Shown here piece after piece: positions 39,201 through 54,200 of a DNA stretch of 64,000 bases. The notes beneath the pieces are model-generated. The model saw nothing but the letters and a program-made list of their open reading frames with translations. It made no database searches and had not been told where the DNA came from. Source of the DNA: Antedon mediterranea (Eukaryota > Echinodermata > Crinoidea > Comatulida > Antedonidae); the NCBI RefSeq assembly GCF_964355755.1, contig NC_092675.1, positions 20,786,912-20,850,911 of the forward strand, in the 5' to 3' direction. A program made the translations under genes and the position numbers. The first letter of the stretch is position 1; the number at the start of each line of letters is the position of its first letter.

Positions 39201-42200
39201 TGAATATTAGGAATTAAAGCTTAATGTCTGACAGATATTATAAAATAAGATAGTATATACATTAAGTGCATTTTTGGAAAAAAAAGGGGGGGGGGGGGAG
39301 AACCTCTCCCCCACACCCTGTATTATATAATCCTGGATACGAAATAATTGAAAGTAAGCTACCTCTACATTCTCTGGTACGTGGATCAATATAGTATTGG
39401 TCTGCACAAGAGGATACACATTCACCATATGAAAGAGCTGCCGATGGATCCAAACACTCAAGACATGTTGATTCACTGATACAAAACAGACAACTGGCAT
39501 CACAAGCTGTTGGTAGAAACAAATCATATATGTTAATTAGGGGTTGGGTTTGTTATCTGAATTATGAAATATACAGCCACAGAAGATATATATGTTATAA
39601 ACCACTCTACCGTTATTTATAGACTCATTTATAAATAAATAGTGAATTATTAAGAATGTATATTATGTATTATTTTTGGAAAATTAATAAACAACAACAA
39701 CAATTACCCAAAAAATATGTCAGTTAATTCATAATTATAGCTATTAAAATACCCTCATTGGTGTTGAACGAATTTGCCCTGTGAGGGGCCATATTTATAC
39801 ACTGCTTCATAGACTAATAAGTCAACTGTACATAGTACCTTATATATGTAGTGGTACTCACATGTAAGTTTTTATTTTTAATTTCATACTGATAAAATGT
39901 TAATGATCATTCTACAACAACAACAAAGACAACACAAACAATCGGTATCAGTAAAAATAATTTTTAAAATAGTAGCAAAAGAAATGCTGGTGAAACTTCA
40001 TCTTGTATCAATTCTATTTAATGCAATCGCATCAATATTTTATAATGCTGCTTATCAATAAACACATTCACATATCACCTATCAAACATTCAGGTTTGGC
40101 TTAATGTGTGTATACGGATATTGTCTGATAAACATGCAGTAGTCCCAAGTGCCCTTCTTAAACTGTAGATTCATAACCTTTTAAGTTCTATTGCTTCAGC
40201 AGATCTTGTTACATTTAGTCCCTAGAATGTTCCAGCAGATTTAAAGATTTGATTGGAATTGAAGTAATATAAATATGGAAGTGATCTAAACAATTTTCTT
40301 TGAGATATTACTACTTTATATAACATTTCAGTTTTTTACTCTCATAATTTACCTGTGCAAACTCCATTGTTGTTGTAGAATCCACGGTGACATTCTAATG
40401 TACACATCCCATCATGTGCTAGAACAAAACCACTCTTGCATGACAGGCAACCCTGTATTCCATCACGATCACATGTCAGACATGTTGGGTAGCATTCTGA
40501 AAAAAATAATAATAATATCAACAAACATCAGGGCAAAGATCAAAAATAAAAGTCATGGCAACCATAAAATATTATGCTTTCCTATTTACATAACTAAATT
40601 ATATAATTAGGTTTATAATAATATAATAGTTTATTCCTGCTCTTTTCTAGTTTCGAAATCCATGCCTATATGAAGCAACTTAACCTTTTATGAAAAGGGG
40701 TGTTTTAAATTTTCTACTTTATACTCTTTAAGGAGATTATGTTATTTTCTGATTATCCAGGTAAGTTAGGCACAAAATATATATATATTCAGTTTGGATA
40801 CTAAAGCAAGTTTGTTTTGTTTGGATAAAGTCACTTCAAACTTGACTTGTGCTGAGAGGAATATAATGAAACTACTTGGAAAGATACCCTCCATGTGTAT
40901 GGATGTGTGCAGCAGCAAGTAGCAAACTCTCTATATACCTTTGCATGACCTTGACTGACTATTATAATACCCATCACCACAGTCCTGTACACAACTGTCG
41001 CCCAGCGTAAAGAAGCTATCATCAATACACTGATCACAGACACTGTCTTCAAGCCCTGGTAAGCCATAACACGTGCCACAAGATGATGAACAATCTGAAG
41101 AAAAAAAGTATAATAAAAAGTAAGAAACATGTTTCAAGGAGATTATACAAGTCATCTACATTTATTTTTTAATCAATGGTCGAAAGTACTATAGTTTAAG
41201 AAATTTGTTATTTTTAAGACAATTAAAAAACAAACAGAATGGTCTATGTAAAAATATTATTTATACTAAACATTTGCTGTCATGCTACATAACTATTAAC
41301 TATTTGATTCTTCTGTAGGCGAAAATCCTTCCTTATCCTTCCAATTAAAATTCTTCACACTGATTGTTTTTAAGTTGTAAAACGTAACAATTTAACAATT
41401 ATTAAATATATGTTAGATGTTGTCAAATTTATATAGCGCTTTTAGCAATAGCAAAGTGGTGAAAATAAAAATAAAGACAAATTACAAATTGCATTACCTT
41501 GACAACTATTAAACATATCCAGATATTGTGTACTAGCACATCCATCAAAACACTGGCCTCCTTGTGGGCTATTAGCTCCACATGATTGACAGTCACCAGT
41601 ACCTGCCCCACTACAGGTATTACAACTAGCATGGCAATCTGAAAGAAAAGCATTTTTGATTTGTGACTAGTTATGTCATGTTAATTCATTGTGCTCATGT
41701 GTAGACACATGGTTTCTCAGTTGATTCCCCCGACAGTTTTGATGGATTATAGGTTGAAATGATGAAAGACACAATGTGACACAAAATGTGCCCATATATA
41801 GACGTGATAATGTCATATCACTACCGTATTTGAGCATATCACTACCATATTTGGGCACTTTTTTTGTCAAACTAGTTTGATAGTGTAGACAGAGCTTAAG
41901 GTAATAAGGTGCTAGGTCATCCCAATTGGAAAGCTTCCTATTGTTCTGATGGCCAGAGACAACTAACATTATCTCATTACCTGATAATGGCAAATCGTGA
42001 TATAGTTGTTAGATTTAGTTTTGGTTATAAAAAGAGAATATTGGACATAATACAGTTGAACTCCTATCAAGGGGACAAAAGGTTCATGCTTTTAGGCCTC
42101 TAGACATGACATTTTAAAAGTATCATATATAAGTGCAATTTACAAAGTCCTGCAGCTCTATTTTTTAACATTTTCTCAGCTCCGCACCAACTATGGTAGG

Positions 42201-45200
42201 GCTGGTTCTGGAGAGTTATATATTCATCATCTATCCATTTTCACCCAGAAAAAGGATCTGCATTCATTTGTTTCACAGTGTCCCCTTAATAGAGGTTGTC
42301 CTTGAATAATTAATACCAAATAAAATGCTTTTTCAATATTTTAAATCGATGTACTGCAATATAATATGCTTCATCATTGTTGGAACATACTTGAACTAAT
42401 TTCAAAATGATGTACTAAATTATAAGTGTTTAATTTCATCAGCATTTCCACATGGATGTCTATTCCACAAGGAGACGACCTAGACCCTTAACAACTAATA
42501 ATGCTTTTCCCAAAACATGCACACTAATCTAATATAATAGAATGTGCTTAATAAGTATTCGAACATAGTTTTATTTATGTGAGTATTACCCACATTTTTT
42601 CCCTCATCATTTTATGAATACAATGGTAAGCATCATCACAAATTTTAGTTTTATTACAAAGATTCTTAATTATCATGATTAATTTTATAAAATTTTATTC
42701 ATGCATAAAAAAACTACGACAAAAAGTCCAATTTGGCTTGGAGTAAAGTCTTTGGTATCACAAATATTTTCTAGACTTAACCCAATCTGCAAATAACAAT
42801 AACCATATTTTGTACAAGCTATAGTAATTAGCATCTATCTTAATGTACAGGTAAATACAAATTTCCTCTGACCTCCATCCAAGAACATTTTAATAATGAA
42901 ATAATTTTCCCAAAAGTTTCATTTTCATTTATAAGGGTACACCTGTAACAGGTACGTTGTTCAACACAATTAGCTGCAATGTATTTCCGGGAAATACCTG
43001 TCTAATTTACTTTTATCATTCTAGCCTACAGTAGGTATATTTATTCATCAATTAAAATCATACAAAAGGCAGCCAAAGGCTGAAATAAGTGCAATTTTTA
43101 CAGAGGTAAACATTATTAAAATGTCATGTACAATTACTATAATACAAGGATAAAATGAGTAAAATATTAACGGAAACAAAATTATTTTGATTATTAGCAT
43201 TCAACAACTCATATGGTACTGTACAAGACTGGTAGGAATCGTTTTAGTATGTGCTTTAGGTATGAAAGTGTGTTAAACATTGTCTACACTATCAAACTTT
43301 TTTGACACATAAAGTTTGATAGTGTAGACAAGGTTTTAGCATTATACGCAGTTTTCTATCAGATTTAGGACTGATAGTAGCCAATAAGATAATAGAAAGC
43401 ACAGTATGTTTATATTTATAGAATTCATCATTGTTTTGTGACGTTACACTACAGTATATCTTGAAAATAACTATCTAAAACATATATAGTATAGTAGCCA
43501 ATCAGAAGCAGAGTATATTTAAATTTCATAAAATACTGTGTTTATCAATTTGTTGTTGTGTATTTCCTAGAAAAGTATGACCTATCTAAATTACTGTTTC
43601 CATGTAAATTGAGAACTATATATTAACCAATCACAAGCAGAGTATGTTTATATATAAAAATAATGCATTCATTAATTTGTTGTGATGAATTTCCTGGAAA
43701 TACCTGTCGAAATAACTGTTATCTTAATTCGTATTTAAATTGTATGCCAACAATATTCAAGCCAATCAGAAAGTGAGAAGCAGAGTGTTTGATACGATTT
43801 AGTTTGTATTTCAACTATAACCAATCAAAATGAAGAGATTTCATGTGTTTACTGTTTAGTTTATCAACTTCATTAAAGTTCAGATTGTTTTTAATTAAAT
43901 TTTACTTTCCATAAAATCCCAAAAGTACACTTAAATATAATTTTGTTTTTTAATATTAAGCATTTCTTTCTTTGTCTAATACTGAAAAAGAAATGTATTA
44001 AATAATAATAACAAACAAATACATAATAAAAATTTATCCCTGTGAGATCATTTACACTTTTGCTAAGAAAAGAAGAAAATAAATAACAAAAATTCCCACT
44101 CTAAGTGAATAATGTGAAATCCAAAAATATTTATGAATTTAAGTAAAATACTTTTAAGGGTAACATCTCACATCTCATTGGCGAATACAGCCATGGGTGC
44201 ATGATTGCATACATGGTTGATAAAGTTTTAAACTTACTAAAACATATGCCAGAATCTTCAAACTGTCTAGTATTACAGGAACGAGCACAGATACCATTCT
44301 GTAACACTAATGGAGACCTACAACTTGTACAGTCACTTGGAGTGCCACCGGTGCAGGTTAAGCAAGAAGAATGACAAGCTAAATGAAACAAGAAAGAAAA
44401 TAGTTAAACTTGAGAAGAGGAAGAACAAAGACACCATTATTATTATTATTATATTTGTGCATGGTGGAAATAATTAAATAATTATTTCAGAGTCAATCAG
44501 ACAGTACTATTGTATTTTGTTTGCTTTCGAAGTAACATATTTATTTGAATAAACTCCCCCATAAAACATCATTTTGAATAATTGCTCCTCGAATAAATGC
44601 CCCAGGGCCTTTATTTATTTACTCGAATAAGCCCTCTGTTACATGCATTATCTACACACTATTGTATTACAACACATTTCTATTTGTAGTAGAATTCATT
44701 GATTGACATAATCTACAATTTATCAAGCATTTCGAAAAAATTGTTACTGTATTTGATCACTTCTCGATTGTGTTGTATTTGTTAACAAAATTGAAATGTA
44801 TTCTATAGTCAGAGCCACTAAAGTAAAACGATAAAAGTACATATTATTAGTGTGTAGAAATATATATATAATGGCATAATTAGCCATTGAAAGACTTTAA
44901 ATCAATACTACACAACTAACTTTCAACCAGATTACACTCATTAGAGTTAACATTTTCTAGTAACATGTATTTCATGCTAGATAGAGGGCAGTAAACATTT
45001 CTACTCTACTATGAACAAATGAAACCATAAAACTTTGAACCAATCAAAGAAAATTATTTTATTAATTTGATAAAAAAAAAAGAGTTTTACTCACGATAAC
45101 ATATACCACTAGGAGTTGGGAAATAGTTGTTTCGACAGCTATCTACACATGCTCCCATGATACCATCATTTGGTGGCAAGGCTTGGAGAAGTCCACTCAC

Positions 45201-48200
45201 TGATTTACAAGATGTACACTTGTCTGGCCCTGGACCTAAACAGGTACGGCAAGAACGGTGACAAGCTAGGATAAAAAAATATCAAAATAAGTTAGTTTTT
45301 CACAAATATGAATTTTACCTTATGAAATCTTACATCGATGAAACTGACAAATTAGTGCAGTATATGTGAATAAACAACAATGTTTGCTTATTTTCGAGAA
45401 TGATTTGAATAATTATTGAATGATATAGATAAGGAAGAGTGACATTCTTCCCTGATATTAAGTATAAAAATCCATATAATTATGTTTACTCTAACAAATC
45501 AAAACATAAAACAATAACATTTGTACTGGACTTATATTAGAAATCTTTGTAGAGGCCACAAGAAGAGAAACCTTACCAACTGTCTGCCCATGGAATTTCT
45601 TAGTATAGTGAGTTTTATTAGAGTCATGATAAAATTAAGGATTCTTGTGTACAATATGTGAATAAATAAGTTTCATTGAGTGACAGCGTTGGCACCAGAT
45701 TTTTTAGTTTAGATAAAACTATCTCCATAATTTTTACTGGACAGTCAGGGAAAGTTATACTGGCTGTTAAGTTATTGTGGTATGGTTGGCCCATAAATCT
45801 TTTAAGAAAAGCTCTGTCTACACTATCAAACTTTATGTGATGTGCCCATATGGACACGATGATGTCTTATCAGTACCATATTTGAGCATATCAGCACCAA
45901 ATTTGAGCACATCAAATTTTTTTTGTAAAACTAGTTTGATAATGTAGACAGAGCTTTACTAAAAAAAGCTAGTTTTACTAGTCAATAATAAGGCACACAC
46001 TTTTTCTGTCATACAGTTATTGTAAAAACGTTTAAAAATAATGTAGACATGACAAGAAAAAAGGATTTGAAGTGATAGACAGAAGAGGTTGAAAGGCTGG
46101 TCAATGGGAAGGCATAAAATCAACAAGTATTATAAATGTCTATCAAACGATTAAAAAGGACTAATAATGAAGGAAACATTAATTCAATAAAAAACAGGAG
46201 ATAATTAAGAAGGAATGAGTTGACCTCAAAATATTAATATCAAAACATGTTTAATTTCAAATATATCTATAAAAAAGCAATGTTTCAATCAGGGTTGAGC
46301 TTGAGCTACAGAAAACCCATTCCCATGGGATCCTATAAGGAGACACTTTCCTGTAAAATGATTGAGGGGAAATGTATATTTTACCACTAGGACAAACTCT
46401 TATTCTGGGGACAATTCTATTTTATTCTACTTCCGAAGTTATACTGTACTGAAATAGAAAGTGAAGATTTGCCCAAATATGGTAGTAATATACCCAAATA
46501 TGGTAGTGATATGACATCATCATATCCATATATGGGCACATCACATTTTGTAACATAAAGTTTGATAGTGTAGACAGATGATAGACATGATCTCAACCCA
46601 CTTACCATTGCAAGCCCCTTGGTCTTCATAGCTACCATAGGAACAGTTAGCCACACATCGGTTATTTAGGAGCACTAAAGGAGCTTCACAGCCTCTACAT
46701 TGGTCAGCATCGGGTCCATGACAATACAGACAACTAGGATGACACGCTAATAAATATATATAATAATAGAAATTAATAACATCCATAATATCTGACATAC
46801 TTAACTCGAAAATAATATTAACAATGACAATGTTTTTGAAGAGTAAAGTGCATTGTTTTGATCATTTAAATTTTACTATTTTTATTTTCTTTTAAATATA
46901 AAAAAAAATATTTGTAAGTAAAACTTGGTCAAAACAACTATTTGTCAATAGGATCAACCTAATAATATTATGTGGCTAATGTTTTTTCAATGTAATCTTA
47001 ATAGATTTACAAGCCCTGTGGATGCTTAGTACCATTGCCAAGTGTACATACAAATAATGCATTTCTAGCCTAGAAGAGTCAGATGTAAACAACAGGATGG
47101 TCACCTCAACATAAACAGAACTACTTAAATTAAGTAGCTGAAATTGATTTTGATTACTAATCAATAAATTGGTGAAGATGTGTGACAGAGAAAATATAAG
47201 AAGGAGGCCCCAAGAGGGAATTAAACAAGGAAGGGACCTGGAGATGGGAGGGGCTTTATTATTATTAAGGAAGGAGGCATAGGGTAAGGGATTATGACGG
47301 AAGGGGGCCTGAAGTGATGGATTATTGATGACTACAAAGTGACAATTAATCACTTCTGGAACAAAAAATTATGAGTTCCCATGAGAAATGTCGCTTGAGA
47401 AACTTTAAGTTAGGAAACACATAAAAAAACACAGTATTCAATAAGAAAGTTAGAAATCCTTGCCAAAAAATTATCTACAATATACATCACGTTTGATTTT
47501 CATTTTAAGATTTTAATGTTTTCCTTTGATTTATATCTTAATATTTTTTTGTTTAGGTTTATTTATAAAAAGGAAATTATTATATTATAATGTCGAGTAC
47601 TGTATTAAAAAATACCCTTGTTTAAAATACTGTAGTCATAAAATAATGTGACATAGGCCTACTATCATGTCCAATATATTTTATTAAGTTTAATCACAAC
47701 AGGTGGGTGGCTTTGATCGCCATGCATAATGAGATGAGGAAGTTCTATATTAACGCAGGATCGCAATGAAATTGAGCACAACTGATAGGGATTAACAAAT
47801 GACACTTATCAGTCTTGCTACTTTCAATCATATGCACCGGAAAAGGTGCAAAAACCTGGATGGAATCAATTTAACAAAAATCACCTTTGATTCAATCAGG
47901 TAAATGTTTTAAAAATAAACCAGACAATTTTGTTGAAAAGAAGAGTGTATTAATCATCTTGCTCAAGGCAAGGCAAATTGATTTAAATAATAATTATTAT
48001 TAAATTATCTAATATTTTATGTAATTTCATTACGGAAACAATGTGAGTTTAGTTTTAATATTTCATTGTCACACAAAGCTTTTGTTTGCTTTATTTTTTG
48101 TATTTGAGAAAAAAGTGTTTAAGGTATGTATGGAGAATATTAAAAAAAAAATTCTTGATACGACAGATTTGTTGATGATGTCACTTGTTTATAGGGCAAC

Positions 48201-51200
48201 TATACGTACGTTCACACCGAAGATCGCCAGCATCGTAGAACCTTACGCTGCAAGTCTTCACACATATGTCGCCTTGGAGACGGTATGCATCAGGACATGT
48301 ACGACAACGAGGATTGTTATGGTAACACGTTGAGCAAGACGCATCACATTCTATTGAAAAATATTTATCAGATAATACTACAGTATGTTCACAAGCAAAC
48401 AATGCAACAACAAAGAAATGTATCTTGACTATCGTTTGAAAAAGAAATAATTGTTAATGTATGACTGATCAATCTACTAGGGTAATAATAATAATCATCA
48501 AGCTATTATATAGATTATAGATGGCCGAGTGGTTTAAGGCACGGCACTGTAATCCATCCATTTCAGTGGTATATTTGTGTGTGGTCAATTGCTCCAAGAT
48601 CTGCTATTGTACACTATGTGTGTGTGTGTATGTACATCTAACAAAATATTGTTTTTATACTAGTTTCACACTGTCATGGGCATCTGAATCTCAAAGTTAC
48701 AGCATGTTGTAACATCTGATTTTATTTTTGTATTTGTCCACTTAATGAGAAAAGGGCTACTGGTATGTGTCGGTGGTATATCCAATAAGCTAGGCACGAA
48801 ATATTAATTAATAATATTATTTATATATACAGTCAACTTTTCCAATACCAGAAACCCTTAGACTGGCCTAATATGTTTGGTTTTCTCTTTTCTGTTTTAA
48901 TTTTTTTAAAGAAATTAGGACCTTTTGATCTCAAGATGACTGTACATATATTGATGATGTAGGAGAGAATGAATAAAGCATTTTGTGCAACTTACGGATA
49001 CAAAGTACGCCAGACAAATAGTAACCATCACTACATTCAGTAACACACTTCTCTCTTCTTGATAAATATGCAGAGTCACTGCAAGCCACACAGTCACCTT
49101 TCGTTGGACCAGTGCACTCAAAGCAGCCTTGAAAACACTCTGAAAGAAAGATTTAATAATTACTATGATAGTAAAATTATAAGGATAGTATTCATGAATA
49201 TAGTAAAATACTTTTCCAGATTAATTTTTTTATTTTCAAAATATTTTTTATTTCATCATGAATTTGACCAGCCTTAACACAAAATAGAGGCCCAGTTTAG
49301 CAATAAGGAAAATGACAAAATATAATTCTGTATATAAAACTTCGATGTGATTGTTGATGTAATGAGAAAGTATCACAAAATAAGTAATTGTATTTGTTCA
49401 ACAACAAAAATTAAATGAAAATGTAGATATGACGTTCTATCGATCGTTTGTACATGTCTTCTTCGACTCTTGCATCGATGACGATGATGGCCTCTGTCAT
49501 AGCCTAAATAGTTTCAAAAACGAAAAAATGGAATTAAAATTCACTTAATGAAATTTCATATACATACCTCCACATTCCCCATCAAGCTGATAAAAACCAG
49601 GCCCACATGTAGAAAGACACTGTCCCCACTTAAATACTAATCCAGTCTCACATGCCATGCAGTGAAATTCAGTGCCAGCTGAACATTCTGCACATGAACT
49701 ATGACAGGCTATTGGGGACAAAAATCATCATTGGTTAATGGACACTAGTAAATACAGAAATTTAAATAACAACAGTGACATTGTATTACATTGGAATTGG
49801 CATTAAAGGTATTAAAATCTTACTCTCTAGAAGTAGAACTCAATTTGAATTCCCCATACATAAATAAAACATTTAAACAAAACACAATAACAATGGATGA
49901 CGTACATAGACAAGTGTTTTGTGTAGATGAGTAAAATCCACGACCACAACGATCAACGCAGCGGCCATTTTGGATGACTTTTGTTGAATCTCTGCATGAC
50001 GTACATCCAAAGCTGTTACAGTTGATACAGTCTACATCACATTGAACTGAAAAAGAAGACAGAGGTTGAAAATATTTTCGGGTTTCAAGACTTATTTCTA
50101 AGGGGCTATATTGCTCTTGTATTCTTTGCCTTTGTATTGCATTATTTTCCTAATAAAGACTAGAATAAGTAAATATCAAAATCAGTACTCAAAATGTAGG
50201 AAAACCAATTTTGATACAATGTGAATCTAAAGAAGAAAATAGAATTATTATCCTAAGATTTTCTAAGGTGTTGATTATCACGGCTGTCATCTTCTATCAA
50301 TAAACATGTCAATTATAAGCAAGACACTCACTAGCTTCACACCGATGGCAACATTCCCCATGTACCAAGACAGGAACAGTCCCTAGTTCACATGGGGAAC
50401 AGTCAGGTAGGTAACAAAGGATTTCACCATTCACACATCTACAGATGCTACAGTCATCAAACTGCCAGACATCTTCATTCTGTAGGAAAAATGACCAATA
50501 ATGATAAAACTTAACTTAATATTTAACTCATACATTGTAGTATTTGCATTGTAATATACTCACAGTATAAGTGACACCATCAAAGAAGCAGATTCCCTCA
50601 GGTTCACCACATTCTGGACAGCAACGTCCAGCTTGGTGTTTTAATACTTGACCCTATCAAATAAAATATGTAAATATGATCAACCTGACATGTATTTATG
50701 GGCTGGCCTAATATGTCTGGGTTTCCAGGTATGTTGGTATTCTGAATGTGTTTTTAATGAATTTGAGAACTATTGGAGAGAGTTTCCGGTTTTGAGAGAA
50801 TCTGATAATGGGAGGGTCAGTAGTCCATACTATACTTTCATAATTTTTAAAATTTAACTAGCATTAAACATAAAAGTAATCAGTGTGCAATTGGCCAAAC
50901 ATACGGTAATGCAAGCAAGTTTATTTATAGTAAAATGATTACAGGGGTGGGCTTACACCTGTATCAGTATGGTAATACAAATACACATTCAAATTAGCAT
51001 ACCTGTGTACATGTTATACGATCACAGTCTGTCTTATAACAGTTGACAGTTCCACGACTACATATACAATATTGACATGCTGTTGCATTCCACATATCCC
51101 CATGATATTTAATACTTTGATCATATTCACAATAATCTGTAAACAAACAAAAAGATAAATAATCATTTTAATATTATAATAGACTAATATTTTTACAAAA

Positions 51201-54200
51201 TTGTTTGTTTTATACTACACTTTGACATTAATACAAAAGATCAATACTTATTTAAAGATGAATTGTCCCCTGAAAAAATAATTCTTAAAAACATTTTTGT
51301 TGAATATGCTATTTTAATGTAACTTAGTAGTTATCCACTTTGACCAAAAATTGGATCGAAAAAAAAATGTATTTACATGAAAAAAAACATATTCCATGTC
51401 GGATTTAATTAATCTTCATTTACCTCCGCCAAGGAGGTATATGTAATCGGTAGCGTGTGTTTGTTTGTTTGTTTGTTAGCAGGATTACTCAAAAAGTAAT
51501 TACAAGATCTTTACCAAAATGAATATACAGATAGATATGTGGTCAATGACCATTCCATTAAATGTTGGGACCATTTGGGACCATAATCCCAATTCTGGAC
51601 CACTTTTTGAGTATACTTTTCAGACCTGCTAGTATTAAAAGATAGGACAGAATTTTTCAAAAGCCGGCAAACAGTCTTAAAGTAAGAAGTAAACTGAAAT
51701 TGCATTTTCTCGAGAACTACTTCATTCATTCCAAAGAGGCAAGAGTTATAATTTGTGATTTGTAATGTTAAAACATAATTTGATTTAATGTGCAAGTTTT
51801 TTGATGCGAGTAGTTTAAAAAACCTTTTGTTTTTTCAAATTCACTTTGATTTTCGCGTTGCTGTTCTATTGTTAGTCAACTGAAGCTATTGTTAATTGAA
51901 AGGCTTGTTACATAACCATTACACCAAACTCGCATACACATGCTTGTAGTGAAATTAGCCTAAATCACAAACAGCATTAAGACACGCACAAATATATAAA
52001 TATATTTTTTTTTACCGGAGAAATCTTATGTAGGAGAATTTTACAGTAGGCGGAGGTATGCACTCTCGGAGTGGCTTTCTAGTTTTTCATGTTTTTGGGG
52101 GACAATACATCTTTAAACTTTGTTTCATGCACATTCAATGGATAAACAATATACAAAAGTAGTATGAAGGCTTAGAGATTAGAATAGAAACAGTTGTAAG
52201 TTACAGCCCTGTCCCTTTCTGAGGATTGAACCCTGGAGATGGGACAGCAAGGCAAGCATGTTACCACCAAGCTATACATTCACTACTTTGTTACTCCTTA
52301 ATGAAATATTTTAGCCTAGTGTTGATACGTTACGGAATGTGAACCTAATTATTCCTTTCAATTTATTATTTACCCAATTTTTTGATAAGCCAGAAGCCCA
52401 CTTTATTAAGCCTAGTGAATGTACTGTAAGTGGTTTGCGTTTCTTCTAAAGCATTCAAATGATCCAAAATGTCATTAAATGATAAAGCACATTCACAGAT
52501 AACCCAGCTTTTCGTAGACGACATGTCACTTTTATCTTGCTGGGATGTGATTCACAGTATTTCATGTCACGGGAGGGGTGTTTAATAAATCATTCGGAAA
52601 ATGTCATGGGAAACGACTGAAGGCCATTTTCCACTAGATAATATGATATCTGTTGCAAATACCATAAATGAACGAAGCTAAGATTCCATGCTAATTTGAA
52701 ATGGCAGAACAAATCAAAATCAAAATAGTGTATTTACAGAAAATGGTGTTTTGACTTAATTTTATTTATTTAACATGCAAACAATACAAAAAGAATGCAT
52801 GAGGTTGGGCTGTGTTCACCAATCACACTTAAGTGAGATATTTCCCCTAAATTATTTCACTTACCGTAAGTGAACAAATTTCACTTAAAGTGGCATTCAT
52901 TTTGATAGGTGAATTATAAATGTGCAGGGTTATTTTTTTTCTAATAGCCTATTAGAGTGATTCCATAATGATAATGGTATTTCACTTAAATACAAAGTAA
53001 TTCTTTATTAGTAATAGTATTATATTATTAGGAAATCTTAAAAGGGTGCTTAATTTTTTTAAATATTATTTGCTATTTTAACTACTGTACTAAAAAACAG
53101 AGAGTGTGTTATCTCTATATCAATAACCTCTAAGGATGTAAACAAAATATCTCTTACATTTCCAATGTCATCTGCAGGGAAATTTAATTAACCATTCCCA
53201 AGTGCAGATATCTAAATATTATTATTTTTCTATTCCACAAGTTATCCTGGGATTTGGTAAATTAATCACTAATTCCCTAAGTAAAAGATGTGGGATGTCC
53301 TTCCTACAGCATCTGTTAAAAGTAGTTTACTCAATTATCAATAAATTACAAATCTAATATCCCAAAATTATGAGAAATGGCATAAAAGAAATTCTATCCT
53401 TTCTATTAACAGAGACAAGGCATCACTTTTTTCATCCTTTTGATATAGAAATCTGTTTCTGTTGAATAACTTCAAATAAACAGTTTTCTAACAGTTATTT
53501 ATTGTAGAACTCATCTTTTTAGACACTCCTTCATTCACAAGCTTCGTTCTCATTTGGACACAACGTAACAATGCAAGTGTATACAACTGAGTTGACCAAT
53601 CAGTCAGTTTGGATTATCCAGCACATCGTAATTGGTCAAATTACTTGCACCGCATTGTCATTGCGCTGCATCCAAGTGGGAATCAAACAAAATTGATAGC
53701 TGTTTTAAACTATTTATTTGAAAACATCATGTCTTAACAAGGTACTTAGTTTTAATTTCAAGAAGATGGACGTAATTTATTCACACACCCTAAGATTTTT
53801 CATATTGTTAGCAAATATTTTTTTAAACAATCATTACCTTCTGCAGGTACACATTCTGCACAGCATTCTCCTTCTCGTACAATTCTCCTTTCATTCTAAA
53901 ATTACAACAAAATTCATACATTATTTAGAATAAAAAAATACCTGTACTAAAATTAAATAAATATCAGTAAATCATATTTCTATAATATATAATTCGTAAC
54001 ACAAATCTGAAAAAAAAATTGTATTGGAAGACCTATTTGAATTATAGCATTTAGATATTGTTTTTTTCATACATATTATACAGTATATATAATTATAATA
54101 GATTTCTATGATGTATAATGGTTAGAAATTGAATAAAAGGTTGTTATCATTGTTTAAACATAACCTTTAAAAGACCCTTTGATGTACATATATTTATAAC

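Noticed and set aside
47217-47353. Minus-strand frame within 46976-47353
   Set aside because: No cysteine pattern or splice borders consistent with FRAS1, and the FU series is already continuous across this intron.
48521-48600. Functional tRNA gene
   Set aside because: Only a D-arm/A-box-like stretch is present; no acceptor stem, anticodon arm or B box could be formed.
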